From positions 1 to 12,624 of the forward strand of contig CAKSFQ010000037.1 in NCBI GenBank assembly GCA_934454115.1: DNA of 12,624 nt, written 5' to 3'. This stretch comes from an uncultured Clostridia bacterium (GTDB lineage: Bacteria > Bacillota > Clostridia > Monoglobales > Monoglobaceae). The notes under the pieces were generated by a model. That model did not search any database. It saw only the letters and a list, made by a program, of their open reading frames with translations, and was not told the origin of the DNA. The translations under genes and the position numbers were made by a program. This document shows, piece after piece, positions 1 to 6,318 of this stretch (positions are counted from its first letter, which is position 1; every line of letters starts with the position of its first letter).

Positions 1-12
1 TCCATAAATGCC

Positions 13-87
13 ATGACGGCAATGACGCGAGATATAATGTTGTTTTATATAGAGAAATAACATTAAAATCCGTGTCATTGCCGTCAT
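13..87. repeat. 75-bp imperfect palindrome
   Basis: The outer arms at 13-29 and 71-87 are 17-bp inverted repeats with one mismatch; the right arm reads CGTGTCATTGCCGTCAT. Pairing continues inward through AATGTT (36-41) and AACATT (59-64), so arms 13-45 and 55-87 pair over most of their length around a 9-nt loop. There is no T-run after it, so it is not an obvious terminator. It lies upstream of a mobile-element-like pseudogene, so a relic of an element end, a transfer origin or a protein-binding site is possible. The inverted repeat is directly visible; its function is unknown. Confidence 0.6.
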
Positions 88-146
88 TTGTGTTGCAGAT
101 GATGGGCGTATGCACTCATAGCCGAAAAGAGTGCAAAGCGATTTTG

Positions 147-174
147 TAGTTTTGCGATTATATCCGCAAAACTA
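147..174. promoter_or_regulatory. 10-bp perfect inverted repeat just upstream of a promoter
   Basis: TAGTTTTGCG (147-156) and CGCAAAACTA (165-174) form a perfect dyad with an 8-nt spacer. It ends exactly where the -35 box of the following promoter begins. That position suits an operator for a repressor or activator. It has no following T-tract, so a terminator is unlikely. Confidence 0.45.
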
Positions 175-203
175 TTGATGCGGTGCTGGTTTTGCGGTAT
201 AAT
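175..203 (+). promoter_or_regulatory. Sigma-A promoter of the broken DUF5697-like gene
   Basis: TTGATG (175-180) and a perfect TATAAT (198-203) are separated by 17 bp. Transcription would begin near 210, just before the ribosome binding site GGAGGTG (214-220) and the ATG at 228. The leader would be under 20 nt. The spacing and hexamers are close to consensus, so the promoter may still be active although its gene is damaged. Confidence 0.7.
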
Positions 204-227
204 ATATGCAGTCGGAGGTGTTATGTA

Positions 228-846
228 ATGATATACAGACCTATGTATGTTGATAGTACGGGACATTGCCAAGAAAGCAAATCGCACAAGTGCTTCAAAA
301 GCCGCCGGACACTGCGAAAAAGATTATAAATAATCTCAAGCGGCAGCTCAGAATATCGGAAATCGGCGACGGATATTATCTGGCGCTTGATCCTATGAGC
401 AAGCCGGATCAGAGAGTTATCCTTGCAGTGTGGGTTTTGCTCCAATATATTGACATGGTGAAATCTATGGCACATTACCCGGCTGTTTATCCGTCTCAGA
501 TATTTTTTCTGAAAGATAATATCGGATATGAAATTGTAATTCTTTATGACGGCGAGGAACATTTGCTAAGGCTTCTGCGCCCCGAAGACGATCTTAAATA
601 TATCATCATAGTTCCGACAATTACGATGGCGGTAAGTTTGAAACTGACGAAAGCCCCGTTTTTTGGAAAGAAAAACATGTGAAAAAAGAAGTGCTTGAGA
701 TATCCCCTGTTGAAAACGCTATCGGAAACAACATAAATCAGATAGCATATATCGCAAATGCCCAGCATCGTATCTCGGAGGATAAGATTGAAACCGTGCT
801 GCAAATGCAAAACGATATTATGCGTCTTGTAAGGAGCGTTCGATAA
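228..846 (+). pseudogene. Frameshifted DUF5697-like protein of a mobile element
   Basis: The gene starts at ATG 228, behind GGAGGTG, with MIYRPMYVDS. It must change frame near 256 to continue as YGTLPRKQIAQVLQ, then again near 615, where IIIVP continues as DNYDGGKFETDESPVFWKEK. It ends at TAA 844-846. Each shift fits the loss of a single base; restored, the product would be about 206 residues. The middle part (KPDQRVILAVWVLLQYID, then the GEEHLLRLLRPEDDLKYI stretch) resembles my memory of DUF5697 proteins, found in conjugative elements of Firmicutes with unknown function. The N-terminal part has a possible winged-helix look (residues 10-45). The family call is from memory and moderate; the frame changes are directly visible. 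Sequencing error is the main alternative to true decay. Confidence 0.6.
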
Positions 847-929
847 TGGAAATTAAGAAAAGCGGTATATGTAAGTTATATTTTTATTCTGAAAGGAAAA
901 AGTCATTCAGAGCTTTTTCAAACCCATAA
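846..929 (+). other. Truncated start of a second mobile-element gene
   Basis: An ATG at 846 overlaps the TAA stop of the preceding pseudogene (TAATG), a common sign of translational coupling in an operon. The reading frame gives only 27 codons and runs antisense into the 3' end of the oxidoreductase gene. Only the first 8-10 residues (MEIKKSGICK) are likely original; the rest is probably read-through into foreign sequence. The junction between mobile debris and the sugar locus therefore falls around 871-884. No function can be assigned. Confidence 0.35.
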
Positions 930-1879
930 AACTCCTTGCCCGTTTTCAAATATTCGTCCATTTTAGTCAAAGCGTCAGCAATGGCTGTCTCCTCGTCACT
1001 AAGCCTTGCAACACTAAACGGAGAAGTATACAGAACTTGATTTTCAAATGTTATTTTTCCGTTATAAAAACCGTCAAGATTTCCGCTTTTGTGCTGAATA
1101 ATCCTGCTTTCGACAAATCGGTTATCTTGGTTGAAGTAGCGAACCGTATCGTTTTCTATCTCGCCGCGGTAGCCCCTTATGAGCAGGCGGTCAGTGCGGA
1201 TAGGGGAGAAATACTGCTCTGCGTCAAAATCATAAACAGCGGTTTTGCCTCCAAAGTCAAATATTTTTATGGTATGTCTTGAGTTGTGATATGTTTTGAT
1301 ATCAACTTCCCCGTTTCTGAAATTAGTGTGCAGAATAGGGGAGTTAAACTCGGTTTGTCTGACAAGCTTTCCGTTATCGGAATCCAAAAAGAAGCGTATA
1401 AGGCTCATTGCATGATATTCGTGAGCGACGGATATATTTATGTAATTAACATTGCCGATTATGCCGTTTTCAATGATTCTTTTAATCGCCTGATACATAG
1501 GTTTTAAGTGAAATTGTTCCGCTATCTGAATTTTGTATTTCGGGTTAAAATTTTTTATCAGATTTTTTGCTTGTTCGCTGCTTGTGCAGGCCGGAGTTTC
1601 GGCAAGAACGCCATACCCTTCCGCTGCAAGCGAGAGAGATAATTTCGAAATGTCATCTTTGTTTATGCAGTTCACTATGAAATCGCATGGAATTTTTTTT
1701 AATTTGTCAATGGTATCGACAACTGTCACATCGAATTTTTCTGCTATTCTTTTTGCGCGCTCTTTGTTACGCACACATATACACGCTGCCGAAAAACGAT
1801 CCGAAACAAGTGCGGCAATTCTCAAATAAAATTCGGCTCTCCAACCTCCGCCGATTATGGAATATGTTATTTTATTCAT
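884..1879 (-). CDS. Gfo/Idh/MocA-family oxidoreductase
   Basis: Predicted NAD(P)-dependent cytoplasmic oxidoreductase of 331 residues acting on a sugar, inositol or sugar derivative. The N-terminal Rossmann fold begins with YSIIGGGWRAEFY (6-18). The position of the family's usual E-K-P signature reads ETP (94-96), so the lysine that serves catalysis in many members is threonine. AEQFHLKP (120-127) and AHEYHAMSLIR (152-162) open the C-terminal alpha/beta domain. From memory, a Firmicutes subgroup with ETP and AEQxHLxP exists, so the change may be a subgroup feature. The start at 1879 has GGAGGT at 1883-1888 and overlaps the stop of the upstream regulator gene by 8 nt, implying cotranscription and coupled translation. 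An upstream in-frame ATG at 1933 lies within the regulator gene and is less likely. No clear terminator follows. Substrate unknown. Confidence 0.85.
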   Translation of the reverse strand: MNKITYSIIGGGWRAEFYLRIAALVSDRFSAACICVRNKERAKRIAEKFDVTVVDTIDKLKKIPCDFIVNCINKDDISKLSLSLAAEGYGVLAETPACTSSEQAKNLIKNFNPKYKIQIAEQFHLKPMYQAIKRIIENGIIGNVNYINISVAHEYHAMSLIRFFLDSDNGKLVRQTEFNSPILHTNFRNGEVDIKTYHNSRHTIKIFDFGGKTAVYDFDAEQYFSPIRTDRLLIRGYRGEIENDTVRYFNQDNRFVESRIIQHKSGNLDGFYNGKITFENQVLYTSPFSVARLSDEETAIADALTKMDEYLKTGKEFYGFEKALNDFFLSE

Positions 1880-2942
1880 TCTGACCTCCGATGTATTTGA
1901 TGTAAACTTCAAGCATTTTTGCGGTTGATTCAATTCCGCTCCCGGTGAGCAGACGTTTTATTCTGTATTTAACGGAGCTTTCCGATATATACAGAGCGTC
2001 TCCGATTTTTGTGTATGATTTACCATCAAGCAGACCGCCTATTATTTTGAAATCAATGTCATCACGCATTCTGAGCATTTTTTCAAGTGATTGTATTTCC
2101 AAAAGCTGTTCGTCTTGCATGAAAATATTATCTGATATATCGGTTTGCATAAAATTATTCACCGATTTTACATATGGTATATTGTCGGTTGACTTTGCAA
2201 CGTTTATTTCGCACGGTACACTCACTGTCACACTTATATTCTCAGACAAGGTATCCGGGAAACGGCAAAGGTTAACCGCCTGAATGCCGAGTTGCTCGTG
2301 GTTAAGCGTAATTGTTGTAAGCGACGGGCTGAATGTATTGCCTATTACGGAGTCACCGTAGGCAACAACATATAAATCCTTAGGAACGCAAATTCCGGCA
2401 CTTTTCAGCCTGTTCATAAGATATATTGCCGAGATGTAGTTTGAACAGACAACAGCATTGTAATAGCTTACCTGATTTACGAAGATTTCATAACAGTCTT
2501 GCATTGCGTTTTTGCCTGCGCTGTAATATATGTTTTTATCGTCAAAGTATTTTGTTTTTATCATATCGGCATATGAATTTCGATTGATGCCGTAAAGTGC
2601 TATGCTTTTTCGCCCACAGCTTTGCAAATACTCTATACATTCTTTTGTTGCCCGGTTGTGGTCTATGAGCACATAACTTGTTTTTTCTTTTGTTTCCACA
2701 GGCTGGCAGCTGATTGCTATTGCTCGTATCCCAAGCAAGGTTGTTTTGCCCAGAATTGATGCAACATATCCCGGCGATGTTCCGACTATAATTATGTTCT
2801 CCATATCTGCGCTTAACATATCAAATGAACATATTTTTGTCTTATAGCGCAGTGATGCGGCCTTTTTTTCTATTCCGCAGAGCGTTTCACGGCACCACAC
2901 GGTATCTTTGTATTCGGGTTCTGTTATTATATTAATCGTCAT
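1872..2942 (-). CDS. Transcriptional regulator with LacI-type sensor and C-terminal LuxR-type HTH
   Basis: Cytoplasmic regulator of 356 residues. Residues 1 to about 260 resemble the ligand-binding half of LacI/GalR proteins: CSNYISAIYLMNRL and VPKDLYVVAYGDS match the conserved hinge and vPeDi-VvG-D pattern, and SPSLTTITLNHEQLG matches the SPpLTTv-q---lG pattern. The usual N-terminal LacI helix-turn-helix is absent. A LuxR/sigma-4-like helix-turn-helix sits at the C-terminus (about 295-345; LLDGKSYTKIGDALYISESS, then VKYRIKRLL). It is a close relative of the regulator at 9717-10763: MTINIITEPEYKDTVWC aligns with MIHIVPEDKYRETTWC. That alignment, plus a promoter only about 10 nt upstream, supports the ATG at 2942 over upstream ATGs at 2954 and 2972; the ribosome site (GGTGAT) is weak. 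It is divergent from the DUF5107 gene at 3083 and probably controls it and its own operon in response to a sugar. Confidence 0.82.
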   Translation of the reverse strand: MTINIITEPEYKDTVWCRETLCGIEKKAASLRYKTKICSFDMLSADMENIIIVGTSPGYVASILGKTTLLGIRAIAISCQPVETKEKTSYVLIDHNRATKECIEYLQSCGRKSIALYGINRNSYADMIKTKYFDDKNIYYSAGKNAMQDCYEIFVNQVSYYNAVVCSNYISAIYLMNRLKSAGICVPKDLYVVAYGDSVIGNTFSPSLTTITLNHEQLGIQAVNLCRFPDTLSENISVTVSVPCEINVAKSTDNIPYVKSVNNFMQTDISDNIFMQDEQLLEIQSLEKMLRMRDDIDFKIIGGLLDGKSYTKIGDALYISESSVKYRIKRLLTGSGIESTAKMLEVYIKYIGGQNE

Positions 2943-2958
2943 AGCAATCACCATGATA

Positions 2959-2987
2959 ATTATATAATACATTTATAAAGTTTGCAA
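2959..2987 (-). promoter_or_regulatory. Promoter of the regulator-oxidoreductase operon
   Basis: On the minus strand TTGCAA (2982-2987) and a perfect TATAAT (2959-2964) are separated by 17 bp. Transcription would start near 2952, giving a leader of about 10 nt before the ATG at 2942. This argues for the downstream start of the regulator. Confidence 0.65.
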
Positions 2988-3027
2988 ATCAAATTTCGTG
3001 CATAATCTTCAAAATTTTTTGTCTTGC
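2984..3027. promoter_or_regulatory. Candidate operator half-sites between divergent promoters (left module)
   Basis: GCAAATCAAA (2984-2993) and TTTGTCTTGC (3018-3027) are inverted copies matching at 8 of 10 positions, with a 24-bp gap. Each arm overlaps the -35 box of one divergent promoter. A similar pair occurs in the other divergent intergenic region at 9631-9669. Binding by the neighbouring regulator is inference. Confidence 0.35.
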
Positions 3028-3053
3028 GATTTGTTAGTGCTTTTGTGTATTAT
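3024..3053 (+). promoter_or_regulatory. Promoter of the left DUF5107-TPR gene
   Basis: TTGCGA (3024-3029) and TATTAT (3048-3053) have an 18-bp spacer. The start would fall near 3060, followed by GGAGGG (3070-3075) and ATG 3083. The GTGTATTAT context is identical to that of the regulator promoter at 9665-9693. Confidence 0.5.
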
Positions 3054-3082
3054 AGCATTAATAAATTTTGGAGGGTAATTAT

Positions 3083-6000
3083 ATGGTAAGTGCAACAGAA
3101 TGCAAAATTACAATACCTACATATCGTGAACCGTCGGCAGAAGAAATGCCGATGTTTGCGGAAAATCGTGTACATCAAAGAACAAGCGGAAATCCGTATC
3201 CGAACCATATTGTGCTTGAAGTAGATAGAGAGCACAAAGAGGATAAGGAATACACATGTATACGTCTTGAAAATGAGTATTTGAAGATAGAAATTCTGCC
3301 GGAGCTTGGCGGAAGAATATATTCTGCATATGACAAGACAACGGGATATGACTTTTTCTACAAGCAGCATGTAATAAAGCCGGCTCTCATAGGATGTTTC
3401 GGCTCATGGATTTCGGGCGGTTTGGAGTTTAACTGGCCTTTCCATCACAGAGCGTCTACATTTATGCCGACGGATTATTATATTGAACGTCAGGACGACG
3501 GCAGTGTTATTGTGTGGCTTTCCGAGCACGATCCTATTGAGCGTATGAAAGGCATGGTAGGGATTGTCTTAAAACCGGGAGAAGCGAGGTTTGAAACCCA
3601 TATGAAACTGTGCAACCGTACATCGGTTACAAGTTCATTCCTTTGGTGGGAAAATACGGCTGTTCCGGTAAATAAGCAGTATCAGATTTTTTATCCAAAG
3701 GATGTTTCGTATGTTAATTTTCATTATAAACGTTCTGTAACAACATATCCTGTTGCTACCAACGCTCTCGGTGTTTTCAACGGCATTCGTTATGAAGGTG
3801 AAACGGATATTTCCATGCACAAAAATACCGTTCAGCCGACATCATATTTTTGCGCACCGTCAAAGTATGATTTTTTCGGCGGATTTGACCACGGAAAGGG
3901 TTGCGGTGTGGTACATATTGCAAATCATCACACTGCTCCCGGAAAAAAGATGTTTACCTGGGCATATAATCAACTGTCAACATCGTGGGAAAATGCACTT
4001 ACGGATACCGACGGCGCATATGCGGAGCTTATGGCAGGCTCATATTCGGACAATCAGCCTGATTTTGCTTGGATTGAGCCATATGAAACCAAGGAGTTTT
4101 CGCAGTACTGGTATCCGATAGGTAAAGTGGGCATTCCGTGCTATGCAAATTTGAACGGTGCGGTTCATTGGGATAATGACGGGTTAATTATTCAAACAAC
4201 GAGCAGCAGAAAGGCAACTGTGGTTACAGAGTATAACGGAAAAGTTGTACTGAAAGAAAATGTTGATTTTTGTGCCGGAGTACCGCATACATTTAATGCA
4301 GAGTTTAAGGGCGTGGGTTCGTCCGTTAAAGTTATTTGTGACGGTATTGAAATAATTTCTTATACAGAGGAAAAAAAGAATGTTTATGACATTCCCGATA
4401 CTACGGAAGATATGCCGAACTTTAAGGAAGTAAAAACAGCGCAGGAACTCTACCTTGAAGGAGTTCACGTTTGGCAGTACAGGGACCCTGCGATTTTGCC
4501 GGATGGCTACTGGAAGGAGGCGCTCAAACGGGACGGCGAACATATAGGATCGCTTAATGCTTTGGCAGTGTTTAATTACAAGCATACTGATTTTGAGAAG
4601 GCATTGGAATACGCAAAACGTGCAGAAAAAGTCGTCTGCAAATACAATAAGCACCCGCAAAGCGGAGAAACATTCTTTAATCTCGGTCTGATTTATCTTG
4701 CAAAAGATGAATTGGACACCGCATATGATTATTTCTATAAATCATCGTGGAATATGGATTATTATTCTGCCGCAATGACGCATATTGCTGCAATAGACGG
4801 CAAAAGAGGGCAATTTGAGAATATGCTGTATCACAGTAAGAACGCACTTAGATATAATACGGAAAATCCTATTGCATCGGTGTATGCGGCAATAGCACAA
4901 TTTGGACTTGGCAATGTAACAGGGGCGGCAGATGAGATTGAATGTGTCTTAAACAGCGATCCGCTCAATCATCTTGCGCGTTATGTGTATTATAAACTCG
5001 GCAGGATAGACAAAGAAGATTATTATTTTGCGCTCAAAAGCGATATCTCGCAAACTTGCATGGATGTTGCCTTTGACCTTTATGCTTGTGGTATGAATGA
5101 TTGGGCAGCAGAACTTCTTGGCGGTGTTCAAAACAAATCGCCGATGATTTACTATATTCTCGGTGATTACAAAAATGCGGAAAATACGTCTCTTCACAGT
5201 TCATTCCCATTTAGAATGGAAGAATACAAAATTCTGAAAAGTATTTTGGAAAACAATCCCGGCTTGCCGATGGCGCACTATTATTACGGTTGTTTGTGCT
5301 ACGCAAGCGGCAAATATGAGTGTGCGGCAAAACATTTTAAGAAAGCTATTGATTTAAAGCCGGAATTCTATATTCCGTACAGAAATCTTGCCATTGCATA
5401 TTACAGCCACTTAAATAAAAAAGATGATGTACTTCCTCTTTTGAAAAAGGCTTTGGAGCTTAATCCAAAAAACAAGCAACTTGTATATGAGTATGCATAT
5501 GTTTCGGCAAAATTGGGTGTAAATCCCTGTGAAAGAATAAAATTTATACTTGATAATTCCGAAGGTACATTACGTGACGATATATGTATTGAACTTGCAC
5601 GCGCATACAATCAAAATGGCGAATACAAAAAAGCAATAGAACTTTTTGACTCGCATACCTTTGTTCCTTGCGAGGGTGGAGAGCACGCTGTTGCTGAACA
5701 GTATATGTTTGCATATTATGCAATAGGCAGAAAACTGCTCTCGGAAGATCAATTTGCCGAAGCGGCAGAGGCGTTCAAAAAAGCGCAGGTTCTTCCGCAA
5801 AATCTTGGAGCCGGTCTATGGAACGAGTGCAAGATTTTGCCACATCAGTTTTATTATGCCAAGTGCTGTGAGAGTATGGGAAAACTCGACGAGGCAAAGG
5901 CGATTTACGATCACATATTGGAGCTTAAAATCGATTACTTCTCAAATATGCACTTGCCTGAACTTCCTTATTATCAGGCAATGGCATATACCGCAAACGG

Positions 6001-6265
6001 CGACTTCCTTATGGGCAGGGCACTCATTGACGATTATCAGAAAAAGTGGAATGATGCAATTACAAAAGAAGATGTCGGCTACTTTGGCACAACGCCGTTC
6101 TTTATATCTTACTGTGATGATGCGAGGACAGCAAGAAAGGCATACTATTCTTACCTCTTGGGATTTGCATACAGATTTATGGAAAGATATGAAAATTCAA
6201 AGAAAATGTTTGAGATGGCATCTGATTGCGACAAAGCAAATTTGTGGTACTGCATTGAAAAATAG
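3083..6265 (+). CDS. Large cytoplasmic DUF5107-TPR protein (left copy)
   Basis: Protein of 1060 residues. Residues about 25-350 form a DUF5107-type domain whose pattern resembles the galactose mutarotase-like fold: LENEYLKIEILPELGGRIY (about 63-81), WISGGLEFN (109-117), HHR (121-123), ANHHTAPGKKMFTW (280-293), DNQPDFAWIEPYE (323-335) and QYWYPIG (341-347). The Glu and His residues are candidate catalytic or metal-binding positions by analogy only. A beta-rich linker (about 355-435) leads into TPR-like helical repeats to the end; clear ones lie near 530-563, 729-762 and 763-796. A conserved EGGE (864-867) sits within the repeats. No signal peptide or membrane segment is visible, so it should act on imported substrate. 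The start is ATG 3083, 7 nt after GGAGGG; an upstream in-frame TTG at 3068 lies within the ribosome site and is rejected. The convergent gene at 6319-9579 is its paralogue. Family recognition is good; the reaction is unknown. Confidence 0.85.
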   Translation: MVSATECKITIPTYREPSAEEMPMFAENRVHQRTSGNPYPNHIVLEVDREHKEDKEYTCIRLENEYLKIEILPELGGRIYSAYDKTTGYDFFYKQHVIKPALIGCFGSWISGGLEFNWPFHHRASTFMPTDYYIERQDDGSVIVWLSEHDPIERMKGMVGIVLKPGEARFETHMKLCNRTSVTSSFLWWENTAVPVNKQYQIFYPKDVSYVNFHYKRSVTTYPVATNALGVFNGIRYEGETDISMHKNTVQPTSYFCAPSKYDFFGGFDHGKGCGVVHIANHHTAPGKKMFTWAYNQLSTSWENALTDTDGAYAELMAGSYSDNQPDFAWIEPYETKEFSQYWYPIGKVGIPCYANLNGAVHWDNDGLIIQTTSSRKATVVTEYNGKVVLKENVDFCAGVPHTFNAEFKGVGSSVKVICDGIEIISYTEEKKNVYDIPDTTEDMPNFKEVKTAQELYLEGVHVWQYRDPAILPDGYWKEALKRDGEHIGSLNALAVFNYKHTDFEKALEYAKRAEKVVCKYNKHPQSGETFFNLGLIYLAKDELDTAYDYFYKSSWNMDYYSAAMTHIAAIDGKRGQFENMLYHSKNALRYNTENPIASVYAAIAQFGLGNVTGAADEIECVLNSDPLNHLARYVYYKLGRIDKEDYYFALKSDISQTCMDVAFDLYACGMNDWAAELLGGVQNKSPMIYYILGDYKNAENTSLHSSFPFRMEEYKILKSILENNPGLPMAHYYYGCLCYASGKYECAAKHFKKAIDLKPEFYIPYRNLAIAYYSHLNKKDDVLPLLKKALELNPKNKQLVYEYAYVSAKLGVNPCERIKFILDNSEGTLRDDICIELARAYNQNGEYKKAIELFDSHTFVPCEGGEHAVAEQYMFAYYAIGRKLLSEDQFAEAAEAFKKAQVLPQNLGAGLWNECKILPHQFYYAKCCESMGKLDEAKAIYDHILELKIDYFSNMHLPELPYYQAMAYTANGDFLMGRALIDDYQKKWNDAITKEDVGYFGTTPFFISYCDDARTARKAYYSYLLGFAYRFMERYENSKKMFEMASDCDKANLWYCIEK

Positions 6266-6275
6266 ATAAATAAAG

Positions 6276-6312
6276 GCGCTGCATCGTTTGTAATAATCAA
6301 ACGATGCAGCGC
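6276..6312. terminator. Bidirectional terminator between the convergent DUF5107-TPR genes
   Basis: GCGCTGCATCGTTTG (6276-6290) and its exact complement (6298-6312) form a perfect 15-bp stem with a 7-nt loop. It lies in the 53-bp gap between two convergent stop codons. On the minus strand it is followed by a T-rich run (CTTTATTTATCTATTT); on the plus strand by the weaker ACTTTGTTAGAATTT. It therefore fits intrinsic termination best for the minus-strand gene and plausibly for both. Confidence 0.85.
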
Positions 6313-6318
6313 ACTTTG

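Noticed and set aside
1880..1933. Longer N-terminus for the oxidoreductase starting at ATG 1933
   Set aside because: It lies wholly within the upstream regulator gene, and the ATG at 1879 has a good GGAGGT and begins directly before the Rossmann motif.
2943..2972. Longer N-terminus (MYYIIIMVIA) for the left regulator, resembling a hydrophobic signal
   Set aside because: The promoter -10 lies inside this stretch and the paralogous regulator has no such extension, so these codons are probably untranslated.
2981..2988. TTTGCAAA palindrome as an operator core
   Set aside because: It is only 8 bp, extends poorly and coincides with a -35 box; no equivalent palindrome was seen in the right intergenic region.
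3068..3082. Upstream TTG start for the left DUF5107-TPR gene
   Set aside because: The TTG overlaps the GGAGGG ribosome site that serves ATG 3083, and the paralogue aligns from the later start.
3635..4660. Open frames antisense or shifted within the large DUF5107-TPR genes
   Set aside because: They are shadows of strongly coding sequence, lack ribosome sites and resemble no family.
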